A stretch of DNA of 64,000 bases from Escallonia rubra (taxonomy: Eukaryota > Streptophyta > Magnoliopsida > Escalloniales > Escalloniaceae): NCBI GenBank assembly GCA_033065855.1, contig JAVXUO010003029.1:17627-81626 (forward strand). The letters run 5' to 3'. The notes below the pieces were generated by a model. It was not told the DNA's origin and ran no database searches. It worked only from the letters and a program-made list of their open reading frames with translations. Position numbers and translations under genes: made by a program. Below are positions 46,601-58,600 of this stretch, one piece after another; position 1 is the first letter of the stretch, and each line of letters opens with the position of its first letter.

Positions 46601-48874
46601 AAGGAGTGAAAAAAACAAAAAAAACAGGGAGAAAATGAAGTTCCCTCATACAAATGGTCGGAAGAGTAGTGCTCAAGTAAGAGTGGAGGTAAACTCTCAT
46701 ATACCTACTAATGTAATTATAGTTAGTGTAGATGACTAGTGACCTACTAATGTAATTCTTAATGGGTATGCAGCTAAGGAATTCTATCGGTAGAGACCCA
46801 TCCCGTCGTGAGTTTTTTAAAGGAACACACAAGTATAAGACTGGGGAGAAGCAAGGGCAATATACAACTGGAGAAGTGGCTGATGCTGTTGTATGTCTTT
46901 TTTTCCCGTCTTTTTTTTCAGATTACTATAAACATTAGCAATAATAAGTTGGATAATAGTGGCCTTTTTACTCTCTTGTTTACGCAGGATAAAATGGACA
47001 CGTTTGCATCAGAACTTCCAGATTCCGTTCAAGAGCCAGCTTATGGTTTCGACGATACATTCTCCAAAGTCATGGGCAATGATAAAAATGGACGTGTTCG
47101 TGGGCTTGGGTTAGGCGTTTGTCCGAGTAGTGCCTTTGGTTCATCATATAGAGTTGGTCGAGTAGAGACAAGAGACATTAGGCAAGAAGAGATAGATAAA
47201 ATGCGTGCTGAAATGGAACAAGAAATGCAAACTCAAATAGCAGCCCAAGTGTCAAGTCAAGTATCAACTATCAAAACACAATTGGAGGCTACAATGAAAG
47301 ATGAAATGCGAGCTGAAATGGAACAAGAGATGCAAACTCAGGTAGCAGCCCAAGTATCAACTCAAGTATCAACCATAAAGGCACAGTTGGAGGCTAAAAT
47401 GCAAGAGAACATGATGTCCCATATACGGACTGTGATGTTGTCGATGCAGTCTTCCCAGGACGTTTCTTCCGGAACTGGACAAGTTAAGTTTCACTATTTC
47501 CTTTGTGAGAATTTGAAGTTCTTTTATCTAATTATTACACATTATACCCCATGTTAATGGTATCAGGTTCCTGATGAATCAAGCAGTCGTCGAGTGGTAT
47601 CATTATCTCGTACAGTACGTCCAGGGAATATGCAGCACGTGCCACGAGTTTCACCAAGAAAACACTTTAATGTGCAGCAGCCAATTCCACAGAAGCAAAT
47701 GCCTCAAGATCAAGGGAACGTGATGCACATGCTACGGGCTTCACCAAGAAAACGCTCTACTCCACAGAAAGAGGTGTGTTAAAACTATTTCAGCTTTAAG
47801 AAGTTTTAAGTATGTCACCAAAAGGCTGTAGAGATTCTGAAATGAAAGAGGTGTGTCGATCATGATGTTTCGACTTTCAAGTGTTTACTATTAGCTGGAT
47901 ATTCTCTCTGTCATATGTTCAGTATGGATGAATGATTGTATTGTGCATGTCAAGATTGCATATTTAGGTGGAATGGCAGGAGACAGTGTTTAGGTTGGAA
48001 AATAATTTGTCTAGGCTTCAAAAGTGCATCAAGAAGAGACATTAGACAGTAATGGTAAATTTCAGAAGCTACTTTGGTAGTTGTTTAATGGAGAGAGTAA
48101 AGAAGCTCTCGGAGAGCTTTTGGTGACTCCTTTAATTTGATGATGCAAATCACAGATTTATATATAGAACTTCAGAGGTTAAGGAAGCTTTGAAATATAA
48201 ATACAAATCACATATTTATATATAGAACTTCAGATTTTTGGCAGCGAGTTTGTGTTCGGATTGCAGTGGTGATGGTGTTGATATAGCTCAGTACGTAGGC
48301 ATCATCCAGCTTGCAATGATAATTTTGCTGGAAACTATCTGTTAAGAGTTCGATCCAGAAACAGAAGAAATGGAAGCTCCCATCCAAGAGCACTGTGCCA
48401 TCTAGTAGATTCAAGGCTCTTACTTAGCGAGGAAACTTGACACCATTCAATATAGGCATGCTGGTTTAAACCACATCATTCAATATAGGCATGCTGAACT
48501 GAAATTCAGGTTGGGAAGCTAACATCAATCAATATAGGCATGCTGGTTTAAACCACATAATTAGCGAGGAAACTTGACACCATGCCACCCGTCTTTTTAG
48601 AACCCTGTTGTTGCAGAAACCATAAACGTTGTTATTTGTCGCGTGAAGTCCGTATTCGTTGCCTATGATGTGGATTTTCGTTACAAACTAATGCTTTTGT
48701 TTTTTTGGTTTATAAATGTTTACATAAGTGCATGGTTGTTTTTCATATGATTGTGTCTCTTCCTTTGTGTAACTAATGATTACGTATTATCTAATTGTTC
48801 AGGTTTCTCAACATAAAAAAGTAAAGAAGAATTTCGTCACTTTGAAAAATTTGCAAAATAGGATGCAAGAATGA
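43659..48874 (+). CDS. CACTA accessory transposase (Transposase_24 / Ptta type), intact, eight exons
   Basis: By-eye exons with GT-AG sites that join in frame: 43659-43860, 44217-44467, 46297-46500, 46599-46688, 46774-46890, 46988-47482, 47567-47773, 48803-48874; 545 residues. Exon 2 has RGPTMMHGGW, then ELGQPILESGTKLASHLGVL and LNYIEWRKVP; exon 3 SVGKKWKEWKHSVKAKGYDP and LANRPNRVEENQWPILVHYW; exon 4 RSEKNKKNREKMKFPHTNGR; exon 5 GRDPSRREFFKGTHKY. This is the standard order of plant Transposase_24 proteins. Exon 6 ends in a coiled coil with two near-identical copies of MRAEMEQEMQTQ (residues about 310-380), likely for dimerisation. The C-terminus is basic. Such proteins help mobilise CACTA ends by binding subterminal repeats; the TNP2 partner is absent here. 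The CACTA terminus at 49850 lies 976 bp downstream. Intron 2 (1829 bp) is filled with a minisatellite; intron 7 is about 1 kb. Confidence 0.85.
44560..46050. repeat. 92-bp minisatellite with 242-bp higher-order unit in intron 2
   Basis: Units of 92 bp (gtgccatggtgggcagccat, then gctgtgtcgtgggtggg, tttatagggtgtttaggtgg, agaagtgaaaaagggaagg) start at 45301, 45393, 45485, 45577, 45669, 45761 and 45853. A longer unit of 242 bp (92 plus 150, with ggtttttgtgggaatga and ctgttgcagccatg) has copies at about 44629, 44871, 45113 and 45905. Copies are almost identical, implying recent or ongoing expansion. Open frames on both strands through the array (repeated GGCRSGK or HHGCPPWH) are artefacts of unit lengths and composition. 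Confidence 0.95.
48060..48600. repeat. Short tandem duplications in intron 7
   Basis: A pair of atttatatatagaacttcag copies (48153, 48214) and three copies of caatatagg-catgctg (48448, 48481, 48532), two followed by gtttaaaccaca. No exon recognised between 47773 and 48803. Confidence 0.7.
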
Positions 48875-49339
48875 AAGGGTACGTAGACGAGTGCTTATCT
48901 TTCTTAATGCATTCTGTTTAATGACTAGTTTTTCGGTTTCATTTGACTTATGTTATACCGGTTAAGTTTATAACCTTCTTTCTTGACTTTTTTAATTTTC
49001 AGGTTCATATGACTAGAAGACATCAATGCTTTTATTGGACTTAAAAGAAGCTATATGCATTGTGATGACATTTTGGATGAGATGTATATATCTTTAATTA
49101 GGTTGATTGTTCAATGACATTATATTTGTATGTTTTGAAATTGATAACTTTCGGATGATTATGTAATTAGGATGTGAATGTTGGATATGATATGCTTGAT
49201 GAATGACATTAGCTTGTTTTTAATGATGAATTTATAAGCTCGATAGATCGACTAGTTGTGCATTATTTATGTTGTATTAGACCAATGTACTTTTAATAGA
49301 TTCCACAATACGCTAGGTAAAAAATCAGTGACAATTGCT

Positions 49340-49850
49340 TAAAAGTGCCGTAAATAGGAATGACATTTCTAATATAATGCCACAAAAAGCAAAACTGGCA
49401 ATTGATGGAAGTGTCGCTAAATTAACGACGTTTCAAAGACTGTGTTGCCAAATAAATACTGACACTTGAAAAGAAGCGTTGCTAAATAATGCCGCTAAAC
49501 AAAACTGACACTTGAAGAAAGTGTCGCTAATTTAACGACATTTCAAAAATAATGCCGCCAAATAAAAATGGCATTTTAGTGAAAGCGTCGCTAATTTTAG
49601 CGGCACTTCTTTCAAAAGTGTCGCATACTTGAGTTGACTATTGACCCCATAAGTGGCACTTGAAAGTGTCGCACAAACGTGTCGTAAGTGGAACGGCGAC
49701 GTTTGTAACAAGTGTCGGGAAATTCCCGACGCCCAAATTTGCGACGCTTAATAAAACCGTTGATGAAGTGTCGGGAAATTACTTTGCGACACTTTTACTG
49801 TCATTAGCGACACTTTTCTAGTGTCGCCTAAACCACTTTTTTTAGTAGTG
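49340..49850. mobile_element. Right CACTA terminus with subterminal repeats
   Basis: The edge reads aaccactttttttagtagtg at 49850, in inverse CACTACTAAAAAAAGTGGTT, a CACTA-type end. The preceding 500 bases carry about fifteen copies of gtgtcgc/gcgacact motifs. The family differs from the element at 32208 (gcgacgg motif). The left end was not found in the window, so the extent of this element is unknown; the Transposase_24 gene just upstream very likely belongs to it. Confidence 0.8.
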
Positions 49851-50066
49851 TCTAACCTTCTTAGCTCAATTGATCTAGTAAGGAGTAGCCTCTACTCATT
49901 GCCATGTATAAGCTCACTTACTTTGGCATTGATATTCATACCAGTGTCATATATAGCTCTTTGTCCATACTTATTTTTTGTATACTATACCTCAAACTTG
50001 GGTAATGTCATACATATATCACTAAGAAAAATGAAACGAGAAGGCATTCACACATCAATCATATGA

Positions 50067-50530
50067 AAATTATCAACATTCTTCAACCACAACTGCAACA
50101 CAGGTTTCATACGTTTCACCGATTCTATACGAATTAAACTAAGATGTACAACTGAGATTCTTACAAGAAATTGTGAAACGATATAAAAACCCGTAATAGT
50201 AAAACTTGCAAAAAGAAGGACATGATCTTGCATGTTTTCCATTCGAAAGAATGTGTCCTCAGAATTTTTTAATACCAGGAAACAACAAATAGAATGACAA
50301 ATTATCAATATTCTTCAAATACAACTGCAACACAGGTGTCATACGTTTCACCGATTCTATACGTATTAAACTGAGATTCTTACAAAAAATTGTGAAAAGA
50401 TATAAAAGCCCGTAATAATAAAATTTGCAAAAAGAACGACATGATCTTGCATGTTTTCCATTCGAAAGAATGTGTCCTCGCAATTTTTTAATACCAAAAA
50501 ACAACAAATAGAATGACAAATTAACACTTT
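50067..50530. repeat. 232-bp tandem duplication
   Basis: Copy 1 from 50067 and copy 2 from 50299 share aactgcaacacaggt, gattctatacg, gaaagaatgtgtcctc and aacaacaaatagaatgac. Copy 2 lacks about 13 bases (agatgtacaactg region). In minus-strand translation it reads KNLSLIRIESVKRM in both copies, vaguely like an LRR remnant, but this is too short to call. Confidence 0.85.
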
Positions 50531-52899
50531 GCGACCGACTGATATATTCGGTTTGAAAAATAAAAATCAAAATCAAAATGTGGTCGATCGGATTAAGCAA
50601 TTCGGTTTCACGTTGAATAAGTTTGAATGATATAAATGTTTACCCGGACAAAACGTTAAAAATTGAGTTTCTCCCATTTCAAAAACTTGTTGCACGTAGC
50701 GCACACACACACGTGCATTGATTTTGTGATTTCAATTGGATTAAATTGGTGGCAGGTGAATTGCAAACGGCCTTGAGGATTATCTCAGGGTCGCGAATTC
50801 GAATTCCTTTACCGACTGACCATATAAATTGTAATTCTAATAATTTTTTTACCATAAAAAAAAAAATTAAGTGACGGCAGGTTGGATATGGACCGACTGA
50901 ACATACCAGAATGTGGCGCACGTCTAATGGGACGGAGTCGCACAATCCAACTACCATTATTTGACTCTTTGCTTGACCTTGATTTTTGTCTATTTATCCT
51001 TAATGTATCTCCGGGAAGTGGACTAGCTTGTGGAAAATTTGAAAGTGACAAGTATTTTTTGATTGAATAATGAGAAGAAGGGAACATAATGTAAAATATA
51101 TATAAACAGGAAATAATCTTTTTTTGTATCAAATTCATAAACAAGAGAGTTTTCACATGGTTTTTTTTTTTTGTATTTCTTCCGGTTTATATATATATCT
51201 TTTGGTTAAACAATTGGATACAACATTAGGTTTGTTTACGTTTTTTATTAACCTTTTCTTTTTCTTTTTGAAAGCGACAGACGTCGTCTTATTTCCAAAG
51301 AAAGCTTGAGAGCATTGTTTCAATGAACTAAACTACTCTAGTACAAAGAAGGATTTTCCTTAACTCACGTCGTCATTGAACTTGGGCACAGTTTGCGGCC
51401 CTTCACCATCGATCCACCAAAGCCACGTTCTTTCTTGTAAAACTCCCGGCCATCACAATATTCGCAGTCCAAACATAAAAGGTAAAATTTTGGATGTTAC
51501 CGGATTTTTAGGAAGAGTCTACAACTACTCCATATAACAATAAATGATGGTCGTTAAATGCGTTTAGCGACTTTTGATTAGTGATGAAAAAATTGCTACC
51601 AAGTATGATCACTACAGATTTCTGCAAATATACTACTAGCAATATTCAGCGATAATTAATGATCATTGTAAGAACTATACGCTATTCCTACTATCAAAGT
51701 AGCCAAAATCAGTTCAAATGAAGACTTTATGGTTATACTTTTCGTTCATGGAAAAAAGATGAGTATGAAGATTGGCCCAAGTGATTACTGACCTCTGATT
51801 TTTGGACAAACCCACCTGTTGTGATGATCCTCTGACACTGGCTGAGGCTCCTCAACATCTACCTAGCACAAATTCCCTCCACTACAACCAGCAGACGTGT
51901 GGCTAGTCCATTTCAACCCAACTCATTCATGGTATTGTTAGCATCTTCCTTCTCATGTATGTCTGCCTCTGCAAATATTTTAGTGTCTCTATCAGCATTA
52001 CTGCATTTGTGTGGATAGCATGAGTGTGTTCTTCTTGTTTCTCAATTGGGTTTTCAAGATTCTCCACACCTTTGTTAGACCATACGAATTTCAAAACGGA
52101 TGAACCATCTTACATCTCCATTGTTGCATTTTGATTGAATTGGCAGCATGAAGCCCTTTTCTTTAACTCTGATAAATTAGGGAACCAAGACAATCCTAGC
52201 CTGCGGCTTTCTTACTTTAAGTCACAATTAAAATCATCGAGATCTGCGATCAATTAGTTCTGGGGTATGTCTGATTGCACTTATTCTTAGATGTAAGGTA
52301 TGGTTTCATGCTAGGTTTTCCGTCAGCATCTTCTTTTTGGGTTGTTGTGCATTGGATCAGCTGTATATGCATCAGAAGGGTAGTACTGAATACTGATATA
52401 CTAATATGTCCTCCTTGCTCCTGAATTGTGTGTCACCTAATTCTAGAATTCTGTAAACCTATTTGCACATAAATGCTGGTTGGTCAAAATTAAATTTAAC
52501 GAGAGTTGCCATAAGTAGCAGTAAAACATTCCTAGGAATGTTATGTTCGATTAGAAGATTTTATATTCTACATTTGTCACGCTTCTGTCATATTGGCAGG
52601 ATGAAGTCTCTTCTTAATCCACTTAGATAAATATTGTAACCTAAAAGGAATTCTTAGATTTTGGCTTGTTCAATAATAGTAGAAGATTAGAAAATTCGCA
52701 GTTCAAAGATACCCTTTAGCCATTGTTTGACTGATCCAGACTTCGCAGTTATTATCATCTGACTAATCCAAACTTACGGATAAGATACTCTAAAAGACTA
52801 CTCAAATAAATTTACAAGAGCGAAAAATCCATGTAAACCAGCATTCATCACAAGGTTTGCGTCCAGACAACCTATAATATGATACACCAAATAAAACTT
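50531..52899. other. Intergenic downstream of the RLK, no gene seen
   Basis: AT-rich. Fragments at 51541-51610 (cgtttagcgacttttgatt, gtgatgaaaaaattgctacc) resemble subterminal DNA of a CACTA-like element but no end is visible. The last 100-200 bases before 52900 are by position the RLK 3' UTR. Confidence 0.4.
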
Positions 52900-55800
52900 C
52901 TAAGAAGGTATTGTCTTGGTCGATAATAGCTGAGAAACATCGCGCATTGTTGGTCTTGATTGCGGATTGGTATGCAAACATGATCTTGTCAGTTCCATGA
53001 TGGATTTCACTACCTCCTCAACTTTGGGTGAAAGAGAAGGAAGGCGTTGGTCTACTAAATCTTTTAGCTGGAACTTCTCTGATGAAGATGTCAGAGAAGG
53101 AATGATATCACATGGATGCCTTCCTTTGATCACTTCCATTGCTAACACCCCAAAGCTATACACGTCGCACTTTTCAGTCACCTTCATTGTGTAGGCAAGC
53201 TCTGCAAATAGAGAGACAAATATTTCATGACGTTATGCTCTAATTCTACGTCACTTTAAGATGGTTAGGAATATTGGAGAAAGTCTATTACCTGGTGCAA
53301 TATAACCATATGTGCCTGCAATTGCGCTCCAGTTGGAGGAGTCTAACTTTAAAAGCTTAGCAGTGCCAAAATCTGAAACACAAGCCTCGTACTCAGAATC
53401 AAGCAACACATTCTTGCTTGATATGTCTCGATGAACAATTGGCTGTGAGCAGTCATGATGCATGTAAGACAAAGCATGAGCCACACCTTTGATTATATTC
53501 ACCCTTTTAGGCCAATCCAATTCCTTAGCCTCTTCATCTCTAATCAAGATTGTGGCCAAGCTACCCCTTTTGAGGTACTCAAAAACCAAAAACGATTGTT
53601 GAGTATGTGAATAAAACCCATGAAGTTTCATAATGTTTAGATGCCTTATTTCAGTCAATGCCCTTACCTCGTTTGTAAAACCTGCGCGATCAGCCATCTC
53701 AGGTAACGAGTGAAGCTTCTTCACAGCAACTATACCAAGTGATCGTAGCTTTGCTTTGTAAACATTTCCAAATCCTCCCTTTCCAATGCAATAAGTGGCA
53801 TCGAAATCATTTGTGGCTTTTACAATTTCGTTATACATAGCTCTCCCATCAGAAGCAGATATTGAGAATACATTTTCGACATGTACATCCCTTTGTTCAA
53901 CCTCAGGCTTCCTCTTCCTTCGTTCATAAGTGATGAAGAGGGCAATAAATGTGCAAAGAAGGAAAACTGATCCGAAAAGAGGGAGCGAGATCATAAGCAC
54001 AAGTTTGTTGCTCTTCTTCGGACTATGTTTGTTCATTGCCAAAGGGTTTTTGCAGGGTTTTAGTCCTGTAATGCTGCCACACAAATCTTTGTTTCCTTGT
54101 AATGCTTCTATGGAAGCATTCGTAAAGGCTACACTGTTTGGGATGGGACCCTGCAATTGATTGTAGGATATGTCGATTTGCAACAAATGCATGGATTCAA
54201 AAGTCTTTGGGATGCCACCAGAGAGCTCATTGCAGGAAAGATTCAGCCTGTCCAACTCCTGTAGTTTGCTGATCACTGACGGTATCTCCCCTCTTAGCTT
54301 ATTATGACTCAGATCAAGCAAGGTCAGGAAAACTAAGTTACATATCTGGACAGGAATTTCTTCACTTATGTTGTTACTGCTCAAGTTCAAGTGGAATAAC
54401 TGTAAACTGTTCCCAAGAGTTGTTGGTATTGACCCACTCAATCTGTTTGCTGAAAGATCAAGATAAGACAACTCACCTAGCGATCCGAGTCGTGGAGGAA
54501 TACTACCAGAAAGTTGGTTATTACTCAGATCCAGCTTCCAAAAGTGATTCAAGTTGCCAAATTCCTTTGGAATTTCCCCAACTATGTGATTTGAAGAAAG
54601 ATCAAGTTCATGTAGTTGGGTAGAATTCCCAAACTCTGGTGGAATGCTACCGCTAATGTTGTTCTTCGCAATATGCAGCGCTGTTAGCTGTTTGCACCTA
54701 ATCCAGTTCTCAGAGAGTTCCCCGTAAAAATTGTTGTCGTCTAGATTCACGTAATCCAAGTTTGGATAAACACCAAGGCTCTCAGATACATTTCCAGTGA
54801 GCTTGTTTCCATCTAAGCGGAGTCTTTTTAAGCTTGAGCAATTGCTCAAGCTTTTGGGGATTGGACCAGTGAGCCGGTTGTTGTTTACGGTAAAATTTTG
54901 AAGCTTTCCACCTTGGCAAATTTGCTTGGGCAAATGGCCAGAAAATTGGTTTGTGTCCATTTCGAGCACACTTAGTAATGTCAGATATCCCAGTTCTTCC
55001 GGTATGGGACCGGAAAGTTGATTGTCCCGAAGGAACAATATTTCTAAATTTCTCAAATTGCCCAATGAAGCAGGAACTGAGCCATTGAGTTGATTTACGC
55101 TCAGTTCTAGATCAGTGAGAGACTTCAAGTTTGCTAGCTCTTCAGGAATGGGACCAGAAAGTGAATTATTAAAGAGATGTAGAATACTTAGGGAGCTCAG
55201 ATTACCGAATGATGCTGGGATTGAACCAGAAAGTTTGTTGCTATAAAGGCTTAGGGTTTTAAGTGATTTCAACTTTCCTATTTCGCGGGGGATAGGACCA
55301 AATATGTTGTTTATGAACATATTCAAAACAGTAAGATTATCCAAATTTCCAAATGTGGAAGGAATAGGACCCGATAAAAGGTTCATGTTTATATAGACTT
55401 CGACAAGGTTTATGAGATTTCCCATCTCTGGTGGAATGGGACCAGTAAGCTGATTACTGTAAAGATACAAACGAGTCAGGTTGCTCAAACTACCCAAGGA
55501 AGCAGGAATTGGACCCTCCAGATGATTGTTATACAAGGCAAGTTCAGAAAGAGATCTTAGCTGGCCTATTTCTTTGGGAATCGAGCCATTTAACTTATTT
55601 GCAAAAAGGTCGAGGATCTCAAGATTTGTTAGCAGCCTGATTTCTAGTGGGATAATTCCTGAGAATTGATTCCTAGACAAGTCAAGATAGGTGAGCTTGG
55701 AGATGTAACCAATCTGAGGTGGGATAGTACCAGAAAGATTGTTCACGCTGCAGTCGATAGCTGCAAGATTTGGAAACGATGAGAACGAGAGGCCGTAAAG

Positions 55801-56079
55801 CGTACCTGTTACGCCTGACGACGTCAGGTTCAATCCGATTACACTCCCATCAGCATTGCAGGAAACTCCATACCATGTGCAAGGGGTAGAAGAATTGTTG
55901 GCGTTATTGGGAAGAGACCACAAAGTTAGCCTAGAGTTGTTTTCAAGGCTGGCTTTCCATTTGAGGAGGGCTGCAACTTCTTCAGCAGAAGCAGAAGCAA
56001 CTTGGGGTGAAGAGAAGGTTATGAAAAAAAGAACTAGGGATACAAAGAAGAAGCCAGTTCCAGAGGTTAGAGAACCCAT
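52900..56079 (-). CDS. MIK2-like: LRR receptor-like kinase, MIK2-type
   Basis: Two exons: 56079-53292 and 53201-52900, with a GT-AG intron of 90 bp that splits the Glu codon of the kinase APE motif; 1029 residues, close to the roughly 1045 of Arabidopsis MIK2. Order: signal peptide (1 to about 32), LRR N-terminal cap with [16 protein letters not shown] and a CTWYGVSC cysteine pair (38-75), about 22 LRRs (100-650, repeated GNLxNLxxLxLxxNxLSGPIP), a single membrane span (about 693-718), and a kinase domain. Kinase residues are all present: GKGGFGNVY loop (766-774), Lys787 in VAVKKL, HRD at 883-885, DFG at 903-905, APE at 928-930. It is an RD kinase and looks active. The family acts at the plasma membrane: MIK2 perceives SCOOP-type peptides and is linked to cell-wall sensing and pollen-tube guidance in Arabidopsis. 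The ligand here is unknown. ATG at 56079 is the only start giving the signal peptide. Confidence 0.95.
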
Positions 56080-56124
56080 GTAATTACTATTTTTCTGTGA
56101 TATATTATCATGATGCCGGTGCTG

Positions 56125-56135
56125 CTTTTATATAC
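56125..56135 (-). promoter_or_regulatory. TATA box of the RLK gene
   Basis: The minus strand reads tatataaaag about 50 bases upstream of the ATG at 56079. The same gctgcttttat block is preserved in the relic copies at 58095 and 60188. Confidence 0.65.
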
Positions 56136-57093
56136 ATGTTATCATCCTGCTCATCCCAAAACTGTCTTGTGGTTCTAGTGACAATGCTAAAACTGAGGAC
56201 TTTGGAAAAAGTCCAGCTTGTCGACTGAAGTCTTCACGCCAAAGTCCTTGCTATTTTGATCTCTTTCAGTGGCCGTTTGATTGTAAAGGGTCGAAAACTT
56301 AACATCAAATGACCAAGCATATTACTGTCCAATGATCAAACGTGTAAAAAAGACAGAATTCCAAAACTTTATGAAAACACCGTGTATATTGGACCATTTT
56401 GCTGCCAAGTAAAGTAATAAGGTGCATTTGTAGCAGTGTAAAGGGACCATAAATGTTGGCCTGATCTTTAAAGGCGTGTCTTCTGGAAATAGGACATGGA
56501 GGTCATGCACTGTTCACCTTCAAGACCTGGCCAATTTATGCTTTTTTTTTCCTTTTTTTGGGGTGTGGTAAACGGGTGGGAGTGATAAAGTTACCACTGT
56601 CATTGGGTACCTAAGAATATTTCTATTAAGTGGAAGGTCAAATCACTTAATTCTACATAGATATTTATGCAATAGAAATGTAGGGTTAAATTGGCAAATA
56701 AAGCACGTAAACCTAAAATTTAGAAACTTGAACATACCCTGGCTAAGTCAAGCCGTAAAGGTAAGAACCCGAAGTTCTTTATCCACTATATTTTGGCAAA
56801 TTGGTGGTGCTTGTGGGTAACAGGTCGTTGTGCCTGAGGTATTGGGCAGTAGGACTGATGAAAACAAGTATTGTTTCCACTCTCCAAATTCTGATCAAGT
56901 TTTATCACTCAATTTATAATGGTATGTAAAGTGGTGGAATAGGATCGGAGTAAAGTGAGGTCTAATGGTTGTGAAACCATGATGGGGCGTGGACAGGAGT
57001 AGTGGTGGTGATCTTCTGAAGATGGTGATGGAGGTCTTCTGGTGGTGGCGTTAATCGGTGCGTGATAATCATCTGGTGGTGACACTCTTTTGA
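56136..57093 (-). promoter_or_regulatory. RLK upstream region (template for relic copies)
   Basis: The block 56180-56560 (actgaggactttgg, tattggaccatttt, aagggaccataaatgtt, aaggcgtgtcttctgg, agacctggccaattt) recurs at 2981, 58150, 60240 and 60361. Its outer part 56880-57093 (ctctccaaattctgatca, gaaaccatgatggggc) recurs at 58895-59075. No other gene lies here. Confidence 0.6.
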
Positions 57094-57833
57094 GGGCTAA
57101 TTGCACTATAAATTCCCTAAGGTTTACATTATTTTTTTATTTAAAATCCTATAGTTTCAATTTTAATTCATAACACCCTAACGTTTGAAAATTAGTTCCA
57201 ATTGAACCCAAAATTGTCTCTACGTTAAAGAAAAGATGGACAGTCTTTTAGATGGAGGAGCAAACATATCTTTTTAAGATAAACAAGCAAACACACTGAA
57301 CGTCCCAGTTGTCGGCACCCACATCCCCTCACCACAGTCACCCGTTAGCCCCATACGACACCACATCATCACCACCAAATCACTATGCACCACCAAATCA
57401 CTATGCAACACCTCCGCTGCCTAACCCACCGTTACAACCACTGACATTGCAACTACCAATCAATGTCGCCGATTAGTAAACACAAGCCTAATCCACTACC
57501 TTCACCTTTCAACAGCCATGCACCGTCTCATGGTGTGTATGCACGCACTAATTGATTAAGGATGAAATATTGTGTGAATGTGCGTGCACTAGTTGATGGT
57601 TGATTGTGTAGGTGTGGGTTGGGGGGGGGGGGGGGGGGTTGCAAACTGTGTGTGTGCAAGGTGTGGGGTGGTGGGGGTGCCGGCGAGTGGGGTGTTTGGG
57701 TGGGTTTGTGTGTCTCTGTCTTGAAAAGACATGCTTGCCCCTTCATGTGGACGCCTATCCACCTTTTTTTAACGGATTAGAGTTTTAAGTGAGAAAATAA
57801 TGTAAACCTTAGGAGATTGTGTGCAATTTACGT
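57094..57833. mobile_element. 740-bp MULE-type MITE with preserved empty site
   Basis: Terminal inverted repeats: left gggctaattgcactataaat then ccctaaggtttacattattt; right in inverse acgtaaattgcacacaatct then cctaaggtttacattatttt. Direct repeat tcttttga on both sides (57086-57093 and 57834-57841). The paralogous duplicated segment has the uninterrupted site gacattcttttgacgatgatgg at 59068-59089. Interior non-coding, with a G-run at about 57620-57637. Confidence 0.88.
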
Positions 57834-58039
57834 TCTTTTGATGATGGTGGCGCCGTCATCCACAAAATGAAGCTGTTGAAATTGAATAAATATTGTTTGA
57901 CCAGAATACCCTCACTCTATATACAGAGCTTTACACAAATTCTAAATTCTTTTCAATAAGTCTAACAAAATGTAAACTTTTGCTAATAGTGTTATATCTT
58001 GAGGTAGGTTTTATCAATTAACTCCTCTATTTGTGTGTA

Positions 58040-58600
58040 AAACCTATCACTAACAAATTACTAATATTTTTCGGTGCTCTGTTATCATCATGCAAGTGCT
58101 GCTTTTATCCAGATATTATCATCCTGCTTCTCCCACTGTCATGCGGTTGCAGTGATAAATGCACGAGACTGAGGACTTTGGAGAAGTCCACCTCTTCAAC
58201 TGAATTCTTCAAGTCAAAGTCTTTGCTATCTTGATCACATTAAAGCTACATTTGATTGTTATCAAATAACCAAGCAACTCACTGTCCAATGATCAATCAA
58301 ACAAGTAAAAAGGAGGATTTTCAAAACTTCATGAGAACACCATGTATGTTGGACTATTTTTATGTACAAAAGCTATCTGCTTACTGGTAATAAATGGACC
58401 CTTTTGCTGCCAAGTAAAGGGACATAAGGTGCATTTCTAGCAGTGTAAACGGACCACAAATGTTAGCCTGCTTTTCAAAGGCTTGTTTTCTGGGGAATCG
58501 AAGTCATGTAGTTCCCACCTTCAAGACCTGGCCAATTTCTGCTTTATACTCATGTCGTTGTCTGATGTGATGCTCTAAGAAAAATTGATCAGAACTCCAA
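58040..58600 (-). pseudogene. Relic of RLK upstream region, copy B
   Basis: Follows the RLK 5' region from just upstream of the start codon (gttatcatcatgcaagtgct, gctgctttta, tatcatcctgct) through actgaggactttgg to agacctggccaattt. The coding sequence that should lie to its left is absent: 57834-58040 has no LRR or kinase reading. The copy has caagtcaaagtc at about 58209, in inverse a W-box TTGACT, which the live gene has lost. Confidence 0.75.

Noticed and set aside
50067-50600. Minus-strand KNLSLIRIESVKRM text as an LRR gene fragment
   Set aside because: Too short and too AT-rich; the same peptide appears twice only because the DNA is tandemly duplicated.
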